A DNA stretch of 12,114 nt. Origin: Tissierellia bacterium. Lineage in GTDB: Bacteria > Bacillota > Clostridia > Tissierellales > Tissierellaceae. This document shows positions 6,067-12,114 of this stretch, one piece after another (position 1 is the stretch's first letter; every line of letters begins with the position of its first letter). The notes beneath the pieces were generated by a model, which was not told where the DNA came from, made no database searches, and saw only the letters and a program-made list of their open reading frames with translations. The translations under genes were made by a program, and so were the position numbers. The stretch is taken from assembly GCA_012521625.1 (NCBI GenBank), contig JAAYLY010000091.1, positions 1 through 12,114 on the forward strand, read 5' to 3'.

Positions 6067-6158
6067 AAAGAACCCTAGGTGTAAATTGATTTTGTGATTG
6101 CCAAGTCTAGTATAGCTGCAATGAGCTTGTAAATTTCCCCTGCTAAAGAAAAGAAATC

Positions 6159-6164
6159 TATAAT
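6159..6164 (+). promoter_or_regulatory. oppA: Possible -10 box of the opp operon promoter
   Basis: TATAAT at 6159-6164 is a consensus -10, but I see no good -35 at 16-18 bp; TTTCCC (6134-6139) and TTGTAA (6127-6132) are at 19 and 26 bp. If used, transcription starts near 6171, just before the C-rich element of the leader. An alternative upstream pair is TTGATT (6086-6091) with TAGTAT (6108-6113), 16 bp apart. The rest of 6067-6158 holds nothing else I can name. Confidence 0.4.
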
Positions 6165-6174
6165 AAAAAATCCC

Positions 6175-6227
6175 CCCTCCTAATATACATAGTATATAGA
6201 CTATTTACAAATTCGTATAAAGGAGGG
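6175..6227 (+). promoter_or_regulatory. oppA: Leader hairpin that can hide the oppA Shine-Dalgarno
   Basis: CCCTCCT (6175-6181) is fully complementary to AGGAGGG (6221-6227), the Shine-Dalgarno of oppA. Next to it, TATAC (6184-6188) can pair with GTATA (6215-6219), separated only by a small AA/A internal loop. This gives a 7+5 bp stem that would block ribosome access just before the ATG at 6232. Whether the RNA contains both arms depends on the true start of transcription. Confidence 0.55.
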
Positions 6228-6231
6228 TATT

Positions 6232-8052
6232 ATGAGGCGGCTAATAATCTTTTCCCTGATCATAGCAATTATCTTATCAGGATGTTCAAATAAAGCAGTA
6301 GAGGAAAAGGCAGAATACCGCTGGGTGTATTCAGGTGAAGTTACAACCTTAAATTACTTAGTTACCTCATCTACTAATGAATTCGGCCTAGTGGCAAATC
6401 TAGTAGATAGTTTAATCGATTATGACTCCTATGGGGTAGTCCAGCCTGCTTTGGCTACTTACTGGTCCGTTTCCGATGATAATCAGGTATGGACATTTAA
6501 GCTAAGGGAGGGGGTTAAGTGGTACACCTATGAGGGTGAAGAATATGCTGAAGTTACGGCTCAGGACTTTGTAGATGCTTTAAAGTATATCTTAGATCCA
6601 GCCAATGAATCCCGAACTGCCAACATAGTCTACAGCGTCATAAAGAATGCTGAAAAATACTATAATGGAGAGATTACAGATTTCGACCTGGTAGGGGTTA
6701 AGGCAGTAGATAAATATACCCTACAATATACCTTGGAAAAGCCTGTACCCTATTTCCTATCTATGGTTACCTATGTCTGCTTCTTCCCAGTCAACGGCCA
6801 GTTTTTAGAGGAGGTAGGGGAGGAATTCGGTACGGATAATACTAAAATCCTCTACAATGGGGCCTATATACTAGAGGTATTTGAGCCCCAGAATAGGAGG
6901 GTTTTAGTAAAGAATGAAAACTATTGGGATAAGGACAATGTCCATATAGAGAGGCTAGTGGCTACCTACAACAGCGAGGCTACTACCCTAGCACCAGAAC
7001 TATTCCTAAGGGGAGAGGTGGACTATGCGGATATCTCCTCCAGCATCCTAAGTGAATGGATGAATGATCCTGAAAGGTCAAAGGTAATTAGGCCCAATAG
7101 GACTAACTCCTATAGCTACTTCTATGCCTTCAACTTTGACCCCCAATTTGCAGAGGAATATGAACCGGATAATTGGAAGAGGGCAGTAAATAATCGAAAC
7201 TTTAGAAAAGCCATCTTCCATGCCTTTGATAGGAAGGCAGCCATGCTGACCCAGGAGCCTTATAATCCTGAAAATAGGATTCATAATACCATAACCCCTA
7301 AGGCCTTTGTAGATTTAAATGGAACAGATTACACCCAATTGGAACCCTTAGCAGAGATTTCCAATAGGGACAGCTTTGATGAAGCTAAGGCCTTGGAGTA
7401 TAAGGAAAGGGCAATGGAGGAGTTGGAAGGAATTGTAAGCTTCCCGGTAAAGGTCCTCATGCCCTATAATACGGGAAGTACTGACTGGGCCAACAGGGCT
7501 CAGGTTATCGAGCAGCAATTGGAAAACCTACTAGGTCTTGATTTTATAGATGTAATCATAGAGCCTAGACCACCAACAGGCTTCTTACAGGAGGTAAGAA
7601 GGGCAGGGCAGTTTGCCCTATTGGAATGTAACTGGGGACCTGATTATGCCGACCCGGAGACCTATACAGACCCCTTCGTTCCAACGGGAACCTACAATAA
7701 GCCTCATTTGGCAGAAGGCTATACTGAAAGCAATGGAAAGACCAGGTATGAAAACCTAGTAAATGCAGCCAAGGCTGAACTGGTGGATTTGGAAAAGAGG
7801 CTGACCCTATTTGCTGAAGCAGAGGCCTTCTTAATCAATGAAGCCTTCGTAATCCCCTACGCAGTAGGTGGAGGAGGCTATGTGGCCAGTAGGTTGAACC
7901 CATTTGAATCAGCCTATTCACCCTTTGGGGTATCCTCAGAGAGATATAAGGGGCAGCACCTACTGGAAACACCAATGGATACGGATACCTTCAATGAACT
8001 ATTATCCAAATGGGAAGTGGAAAGAAGCAAAGCTTTAAAGAATGCCAAATGA
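6232..8052 (+). CDS. oppA: OppA: oligopeptide-binding lipoprotein
   Basis: This 606-residue protein is the extracellular solute receptor of the ABC importer encoded by this operon, in the SBP_bac_5 family. A lipoprotein signal peptide (MRRLIIFSLIIAIILSGC) ends in the lipobox LSGC, with C18 as the lipidated residue, so the mature protein is anchored to the outer face of the membrane. Family features include TLNYLVTSSTNEFGLVANLVDSL near the start, WTFKLREGVKWYTYEGEEY with VTAQDFVDALKYILDP (about 85-125), and NGAYILEVFEPQNRRVLVKNENYWDK (about 210-235). NWGPDYADPETYTDPF lies at about 468-483. Length is normal for OppA/AmiA proteins. Peptides are the likely ligand, but the exact range cannot be read off. 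Translation starts at ATG 6232, 4 bases after AGGAGGG. It is first in the operon, and a strong stem separates it from oppB. Confidence 0.93.
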   Translation: MRRLIIFSLIIAIILSGCSNKAVEEKAEYRWVYSGEVTTLNYLVTSSTNEFGLVANLVDSLIDYDSYGVVQPALATYWSVSDDNQVWTFKLREGVKWYTYEGEEYAEVTAQDFVDALKYILDPANESRTANIVYSVIKNAEKYYNGEITDFDLVGVKAVDKYTLQYTLEKPVPYFLSMVTYVCFFPVNGQFLEEVGEEFGTDNTKILYNGAYILEVFEPQNRRVLVKNENYWDKDNVHIERLVATYNSEATTLAPELFLRGEVDYADISSSILSEWMNDPERSKVIRPNRTNSYSYFYAFNFDPQFAEEYEPDNWKRAVNNRNFRKAIFHAFDRKAAMLTQEPYNPENRIHNTITPKAFVDLNGTDYTQLEPLAEISNRDSFDEAKALEYKERAMEELEGIVSFPVKVLMPYNTGSTDWANRAQVIEQQLENLLGLDFIDVIIEPRPPTGFLQEVRRAGQFALLECNWGPDYADPETYTDPFVPTGTYNKPHLAEGYTESNGKTRYENLVNAAKAELVDLEKRLTLFAEAEAFLINEAFVIPYAVGGGGYVASRLNPFESAYSPFGVSSERYKGQHLLETPMDTDTFNELLSKWEVERSKALKNAK

Positions 8053-8055
8053 TTC

Positions 8056-8094
8056 AATAATGTGTAAGGACTCATCCTGTCCTTACACATTATT
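8056..8094 (+). promoter_or_regulatory. Perfect 16-bp intercistronic stem between oppA and oppB
   Basis: AATAATGTGTAAGGAC (8056-8071) and GTCCTTACACATTATT (8079-8094) pair without mismatch around a 7-base loop. It starts 3 bases after the oppA stop. The bases after it (ATGAGCTTTGG) are not a U-tract, so it is not a classic terminator. It may protect the 3' end of oppA mRNA or slow RNA polymerase, so that more binding protein than permease is made; this is inference. Confidence 0.8.
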
Positions 8095-8128
8095 ATGAGC
8101 TTTGGTTTAGAGAAAAGAGGAGATACGG

Positions 8129-9073
8129 ATGTTTAATTATATAATCAAGAGATTCTTCCAATCCTTAATAACCCTAATGGTAGTAATAACCATAGTATTC
8201 GCCCTACTAAGGTTGATGCCGGAAGAGGGTTATTTTGGTGAAGGCTATGAAAAATTAGATGAGCAACAAAGGGAAGCCATCTTAACCCAAATGGGCTTAA
8301 GGGACCCACTACATAAGCAGCTATTGGATTTCTATAAGCAGCTTTTAAGGGGGGATTTGGGAAAATCCATCATCTACAGGCCTAAGGTGGATATTTCCAT
8401 CATCTTAAACGATAAAATCCCTTATTCCTTGCGCTTTGGCCTAAGTGCCATGGCCCTATCCCTCCTTATAGGTTTGCCCTTGGGGATACTAATGGCCTTA
8501 AACCATAGGGGATTTTGGGATAAGCTGGGTACTGCCTATATAGTCTTTATAAATGCAGTACCTGCGGCTATCTACTATCTATTTATCCAGGTCTATGTGA
8601 CGGGAATTTTTAAAATCCCCATGCTCTATTCCGAATCTAATCCCCTTTCCTGGATACTGCCTACTATCTCCATGTCCCTAGGTAGTACCGCCTCCTATGC
8701 CATGTGGATGAGGAGGTATATGTTAGATGAGATGAATAAGGATTATGTAAAACTAGCCAAGGCCAAGGGCTTAAGCGGACCCAGGATAATGCTATCCCAT
8801 GTCCTAAGGAATGCCTTTGTGCCTATGGTGCAATATCTACCCAGTGCCATCCTTTATACCATAGCGGGCTCCATCTACATAGAATCCCTCTACTCCATAC
8901 CAGGAATGGGAGGCTTATTAGTAACTGCTATCCAGAGGCAGGATAACACTTTGGTCCAAGCCCTAGTCCTAATCTACTCCTCCATAGGTATCTTTGGCCT
9001 ATTTTTAGGGGATATACTCATGGCCTTATTGGATCCAAGGATAAAACTCAGCAAGAAGGCAGGTGCTAGATGA
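8129..9073 (+). CDS. oppB: OppB: oligopeptide ABC transporter permease
   Basis: This 314-residue integral membrane protein is one of the two channel subunits and fits the OppB/DppB (BPD_transp_1) family in length. Predicted membrane segments lie at about residues 9-30, 100-125, 135-160, 173-195, 233-255 and 278-300. The cytoplasmic EAA loop that docks onto the ATPases is at about 207-226 (YVKLAKAKGLSGPRIMLSHV). LRRLMP-like residues near 26-31 and DLGKSIIYRPKV (76-87) are the N-terminal family landmarks. The mature binding protein OppA should deliver peptide to the outer face. AGAGGAG at 8116-8122 lies 6 bases before the ATG. The stop overlaps the oppC start (ATGA). It lacks the large extracellular insert of streptococcal AmiC, so it is a standard OppB. 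Confidence 0.94.
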   Translation: MFNYIIKRFFQSLITLMVVITIVFALLRLMPEEGYFGEGYEKLDEQQREAILTQMGLRDPLHKQLLDFYKQLLRGDLGKSIIYRPKVDISIILNDKIPYSLRFGLSAMALSLLIGLPLGILMALNHRGFWDKLGTAYIVFINAVPAAIYYLFIQVYVTGIFKIPMLYSESNPLSWILPTISMSLGSTASYAMWMRRYMLDEMNKDYVKLAKAKGLSGPRIMLSHVLRNAFVPMVQYLPSAILYTIAGSIYIESLYSIPGMGGLLVTAIQRQDNTLVQALVLIYSSIGIFGLFLGDILMALLDPRIKLSKKAGAR

Positions 9074-10041
9074 TGGGAAATAGAAAGATTGAGAAGTTTT
9101 CAGACAGCCTAAATGAGTCCCTATTCCGCTTTGCTAGATACAACTATAGGAATGCCATCATGGGAGGTTATAGCAATTATTCTTATTGGAGGTCTACCTT
9201 CAGGGTCTTTTGTAAAAATAAGGTGGCAGTATTTTTGCTATTCCTCATGATCATCTTAATTTCCTTTACCATCATCCAACCCTATTTGCCCAATCAAAAA
9301 TCACCTAACCAGATTTTCATAGATCCGGAAACTAAGATGCAGTATGTAAACCTGCCCCCAAATAAGGAATTTATCTTTGGAACCAACTCCATCGGCCAGG
9401 ACCTGTGGGCTAGGATATGGAGCGGGACACGGACTTCTTTATTTATCGGTTTATTAGTAGGCTTGTGGGAGGCCATCATAGGAATTATAGTGGGAGCCCT
9501 ATGGGGATATGTTCGGAAGCTAGATAGGATTATTACGGAAATATATAATGTCCTTAATAATATTCCCACCACCATAGTTTTGGTGCTTTTAACTTACATA
9601 ATGAAGCCTAGTATTGGGACTATGATCTTTGCCATGTGTATAACAGGCTGGTTAGGCATGGCTAGATTTGTAAGAAACCAAATAGTCATAATCAGGGATA
9701 GGGAGTACAACCTAGCATCCAGGTGCCTTGGTACCCCTACCAGGAGGATAATCACTAAAAACCTCCTGCCCTATTTAGTGTCGGTAATTATGTTAAGGCT
9801 AGCCCTGGCCATCCCCTCTGCCATTGGTTCGGAAGTCTTCTTAACCTATATAGGCCTAGGTTTGCCTGTACATATACCATCTTTAGGGAATTTAATCAAT
9901 GAAGGTAGGTTAGTAATGATGAACTCAACTTTAAGATACCAATTGATTTTTCCTGCAATCATCCTATCCCTTATAACCATCTCCTTCTATGTAATCGGCA
10001 ACGTATTTGCAGATGCTGCAGATCCTAGAAATCACATTTAG
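9070..10041 (+). CDS. oppC: OppC: oligopeptide ABC transporter permease
   Basis: This 323-residue second channel subunit pairs with OppB. It has a long cytoplasmic N-terminus of about 50 residues before the first membrane segment (about 52-70). The family marker GTNSIGQDLWARIWSGTRTSL follows at 104-124, then further membrane segments at about 125-148, 165-178, 185-198, 235-255 and 292-312. The EAA loop is at about 212-232 (EYNLASRCLGTPTRRIITKNL), and ADAADPR lies near the C-terminus. Two start codons follow each other: ATG 9070 overlaps the oppB stop, and ATG 9073 is 7 bases after AGGTG (9061-9065). The second has the better spacing, but the difference is one residue. Coupled translation with oppB is likely. 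The long N-terminus resembles that of AmiD-type permeases. Confidence 0.94.
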   Translation: MMGNRKIEKFSDSLNESLFRFARYNYRNAIMGGYSNYSYWRSTFRVFCKNKVAVFLLFLMIILISFTIIQPYLPNQKSPNQIFIDPETKMQYVNLPPNKEFIFGTNSIGQDLWARIWSGTRTSLFIGLLVGLWEAIIGIIVGALWGYVRKLDRIITEIYNVLNNIPTTIVLVLLTYIMKPSIGTMIFAMCITGWLGMARFVRNQIVIIRDREYNLASRCLGTPTRRIITKNLLPYLVSVIMLRLALAIPSAIGSEVFLTYIGLGLPVHIPSLGNLINEGRLVMMNSTLRYQLIFPAIILSLITISFYVIGNVFADAADPRNHI

Positions 10042-10049
10042 GGGTGAGG
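10040..10049 (+). promoter_or_regulatory. oppD: Ribosome binding site that fixes the oppD start
   Basis: AGGGGTGAGG overlaps the oppC stop codon and sits just before ATG 10052. Upstream in-frame starts, the first at 10007 inside oppC, have no such site, so oppD begins at 10052. Confidence 0.75.
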
Positions 10050-10051
10050 CA

Positions 10052-11086
10052 ATGGAAAAGTTCATCTTATCAGCTAGAGATTTAGTTATAAAATTCCGCC
10101 TCAGGGGCAAGGTCTTAACTGCCATTAGAGGCGTTTCCTTAGATATATATGAGGGAGAGAGCTTGGCCATAGTGGGAGAGTCGGGATCAGGCAAGTCCGT
10201 CTTTACCAAATCCTTTATGGGTTTGTTGGATAAAAATGGTTGGATCGATTCCGGCTCTATTATATATGGGGGGATGGATTTGGCTAAATTTAAGGAGGAA
10301 AGGGACTGGCTGAAAATCAGGGGTAAGGAAATAGCCATGGTCTTTCAGGAGCCTATGACTGCCTTAAATCCCCTAAAGACCATTGGTAAGCAGGTAAAGG
10401 AGGCAGTGGAGCTCCACCAAGGCTTAAGGGGGAAGGAGGCTAAGGAGGAGGTCATCAAGATCCTAGATGATGTAGGTATTAGGGATCCTGAAAGGAGGTA
10501 TAATCAATATCCCCATGAATTCTCCGGCGGCATGAGGCAGAGGGTGGTTATAGCCATAGCTATTGCCTGCAGGCCTAAGATTCTAATCTGCGATGAGCCA
10601 ACTACTGCCTTGGACGTTACCATCCAGGCCCAGATTTTAAATCTACTTAAGGACCTAAAGGAGAAATATAAGCTGACCACCATCTATATAACCCACGACC
10701 TGGGGGTTGTAGCCAATGTGGCCGACCGGGTTGCCGTAATGTATGCTGGGGATATTATAGAGATAGGGAAGACAGAGGAGATCTTCTACAACGGCCAGCA
10801 TCCCTATACCTGGGCCTTATTATCCTCCCTGCCCCAATTGGGAAAGAAGGGGGAGCCCCTTTATACCATCCAGGGAACTCCTCCTAACCTATTTCAAGAG
10901 ATCAAGGGGGACGCCTTTGCCCCTAGGAATCCTAAGGCCTTGGAGATAGACTTCATCCATAGCCCCCCCTACTTTCAAGTCAGCCCCACCCACAAGGCTA
11001 AGACCTGGCTGCTGGATCCTAGAGCCCCCCATGTGGAGCCCCCTGAAGCCATAAAGAAAATGAGGAAGAGATGGAAGGAGATATAA
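10052..11086 (+). CDS. oppD: OppD: oligopeptide ABC transporter ATPase
   Basis: This 344-residue ATPase powers the importer together with OppF. Motifs are Walker A GESGSGKS (42-49), the Q-loop glutamine Q99 in MVFQEPMTALNP, the signature FSGGM (157-161), Walker B ILICDE (177-182) and the H-loop H215 in THD. The C-terminal oligopeptide-transporter tail follows, with GTPPNLFQ (275-282), GDAFAPRNPKALEIDF (286-301) and SPTHKAKTWLLDPRAPHVEPP (311-331). That form matches the streptococcal AmiE type. The only cysteines are C173 and C180, so the four-cysteine 4Fe-4S site described in some DppD/OppD tails is absent. The start at 10052 is chosen for its ribosome binding site and because the family begins close to this point. 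It ends overlapping the oppF start (TAATG). Confidence 0.94.
   Translation: MEKFILSARDLVIKFRLRGKVLTAIRGVSLDIYEGESLAIVGESGSGKSVFTKSFMGLLDKNGWIDSGSIIYGGMDLAKFKEERDWLKIRGKEIAMVFQEPMTALNPLKTIGKQVKEAVELHQGLRGKEAKEEVIKILDDVGIRDPERRYNQYPHEFSGGMRQRVVIAIAIACRPKILICDEPTTALDVTIQAQILNLLKDLKEKYKLTTIYITHDLGVVANVADRVAVMYAGDIIEIGKTEEIFYNGQHPYTWALLSSLPQLGKKGEPLYTIQGTPPNLFQEIKGDAFAPRNPKALEIDFIHSPPYFQVSPTHKAKTWLLDPRAPHVEPPEAIKKMRKRWKEI
11075..11080 (+). promoter_or_regulatory. oppF: Ribosome binding site that fixes the oppF start
   Basis: AAGGAG lies 5 bases before ATG 11086, which shares its first base with the oppD TAA stop. An in-frame ATG at 11071 has purine-rich sequence directly against it with no spacing, so it is the poorer start. 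Confidence 0.7.
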
Positions 11087-11979
11087 TGGAGAGGGAAGTA
11101 CTATTAGATGTAAGAAACCTAACGGTCCAGTTCCCCATAGGCAGGAGGAAGAAATTTACCGCCGTAGACAACGTCAGCTTTCAAATCTATAAGGGAGAGA
11201 CCTTTGCCTTAGTTGGGGAGTCAGGCTCTGGCAAGACTACCATAGGTCGGGCCATTATCAGGATAAATGAGGTAACCAGCGGGGAGATTTACTTTGAAGG
11301 CAAGAAGATATCGGGGGATATAGACAAGGAGTTGGATAGGGAGATTACCAAGAATATCCAGATGATCTTCCAGGACCCTATGGCCTCCTTAAACGAAAGG
11401 GCCAAGGTGGATTATATAGTATCGGAAGGCTTGTATAACCTTAAAAACTATTCATCGGAGGAAGAACGGAAAGAAAGGGTAGCCAATGCCCTCTTGGATG
11501 TTGGCCTACTTCCGGAATTTGCCTCCCGCTTTCCCCATGAGTTTTCTGGAGGGCAGAGGCAGCGGATTGGTATAGCTAGAGCATTAATAATGGAGCCTAA
11601 GTTTATCATAGCCGATGAGCCCATATCAGCCCTAGATGTATCTATTAGGGCCCAGGTTTTAAATTTACTTTTGGAATTGCAGGCAAAGAAGGGACTAACC
11701 TACCTCTTTATAGCCCACGACCTTTCCATAGTCAGATATATAGCCGATAGGGTGGCGGTAATCCACAAGGGGAAGATAGTGGAATTGGCCAAGACTGAGG
11801 AGCTGTTTAACAATCCTTTACACCCCTATACTAAGGCCCTCCTATCAGCCATACCCTATCCAGATCCCGTTAAGGAAAAGAATAAGAAGATCCTAGTATA
11901 TGAACCCAAATTATACAGGGGAGGGAAAGAGGAGTGGGTTGAGGTAAGGGATAATCATTTTGTACTTATAAATAGGTGA
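11086..11979 (+). CDS. oppF: OppF: oligopeptide ABC transporter ATPase
   Basis: This 297-residue ATPase pairs with OppD. Motifs are Walker A GESGSGKT (44-51), the Q-loop Q96 in MIFQDPMASLN, the signature FSGGQ (153-157), Walker B FIIADE (173-178) and the H-loop H211 in AHDLS. HPYTKALLSAIPYPDP (246-261) marks the family. The tail is short and ends EEWVEVRDNHFVLINR (282-297), the E-V-x-x-x-H-F-V type seen in AmiF proteins. The usual long C-terminal tail of E. coli OppF is shorter here. Starting at 11086 removes five residues from the longest frame and keeps the MExEVLLDVRNL beginning typical of the family. No clear terminator follows within the window, so the transcript may continue further or end weakly in the AT-rich 11980-12040 stretch. 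Confidence 0.94.
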   Translation: MEREVLLDVRNLTVQFPIGRRKKFTAVDNVSFQIYKGETFALVGESGSGKTTIGRAIIRINEVTSGEIYFEGKKISGDIDKELDREITKNIQMIFQDPMASLNERAKVDYIVSEGLYNLKNYSSEEERKERVANALLDVGLLPEFASRFPHEFSGGQRQRIGIARALIMEPKFIIADEPISALDVSIRAQVLNLLLELQAKKGLTYLFIAHDLSIVRYIADRVAVIHKGKIVELAKTEELFNNPLHPYTKALLSAIPYPDPVKEKNKKILVYEPKLYRGGKEEWVEVRDNHFVLINR

Positions 11980-12047
11980 TTAAACAAATGAGTAAATTTC
12001 ATAATTTAAAAACGTTGATTTTACTAATTTCTACAATAACAAAAAAG

Positions 12048-12113
12048 GATTTCACCCCATTAATATCGAATATGTTAAGTGACACCGAAACAAAAAACGA
12101 TGGGGGTGAAATC
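12048..12113 (+). repeat. Inverted repeat around a likely ribosome binding site at the window end
   Basis: GATTTCACCCC-AT (12048-12060) is complementary to ATGGGGGTGAAATC (12100-12113) apart from one extra G. The right arm holds GGGGTGA, a good Shine-Dalgarno, and the window stops at the A where a start codon could begin. The 39 bases between the arms are AT-rich, with TATGTT at 12071-12076 as a possible -10. It may be the leader of the next gene or the end of a mobile element; the sequence stops too early to tell. Confidence 0.5.
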
Positions 12114-12114
12114 A

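Noticed and set aside
10007..10051. An earlier oppD start inside oppC
   Set aside because: It has no ribosome binding site and would add 15 residues not expected in OppD; ATG 10052 has AGGGGTGAGG just before it.
11071..11085. An earlier oppF start inside oppD
   Set aside because: The purine-rich sequence directly touches this ATG; ATG 11086 has correctly spaced AAGGAG and the usual stop-start overlap.

Overview
The window looks like chromosomal DNA of a low-GC, Gram-positive, Clostridia-type anaerobe. Arginine is mostly AGG/AGA, Leu and Ile codons are mostly TTA/CTA and ATA, Shine-Dalgarno sequences are strong (AGGAGG, AAGGTGAT), and three genes use TTG starts with usable ribosome binding sites. 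A Tissierellia-like member (Tissierella, Tepidimicrobium and relatives) would fit, but this is inferred from codon use and protein style, not from a marker gene. I see no tRNA, rRNA, CRISPR array, phage gene or complete insertion sequence.

Layout. 1-465: the 3' end of an unrecognised plus-strand gene. 557-898: a very acidic DUF1292 protein with a His/Cys-rich start, closed by a strong hairpin. 1033-2440: a YhcC/YtqA-type radical SAM protein and a 140-residue P-loop mini-protein, also closed by a hairpin. 2441-2689: non-coding, with a 23-bp AT palindrome and a hairpin. 2690-2848 (minus): a short four-cysteine DUF1540 gene that lies opposite the naive upstream extension of the next gene. 2945-3664: an RsuA-type 16S rRNA pseudouridine synthase, followed by an unrecognised 183-residue protein at 3715-4266. 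4367-4930 (minus): a membrane-anchored protein that carries only the MltG/YceG-type LysM-like domain. 5026-5994: an RluA-family pseudouridine synthase, divergent from the previous gene across overlapping promoter elements and closed by a strong terminator.

6232-11979: a complete five-gene oligopeptide ABC importer, oppA-oppB-oppC-oppD-oppF, all on the plus strand. The lipoprotein OppA captures peptides outside the cell, OppB and OppC form the channel, and OppD and OppF hydrolyse ATP. The C-terminal tails of OppD and OppF resemble the streptococcal AmiE/AmiF type. Genes B-C, C-D and D-F overlap or nearly touch. oppA is separated from oppB by a perfect 16-bp stem, and its own Shine-Dalgarno can pair with a C-rich element upstream.

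The window ends in an untranslated region whose last bases look like a ribosome binding site that is itself inside an inverted repeat. Most genes here are ordinary housekeeping or nutrient-uptake genes. I find no convincing new multi-gene system. The points most worth a second look are RNA-level: the two leaders that could hide their Shine-Dalgarno, the oppA-oppB stem and the head-on promoters near 4990. At protein level they are the hidden DUF1540 gene and the MltG-like protein without a catalytic domain.
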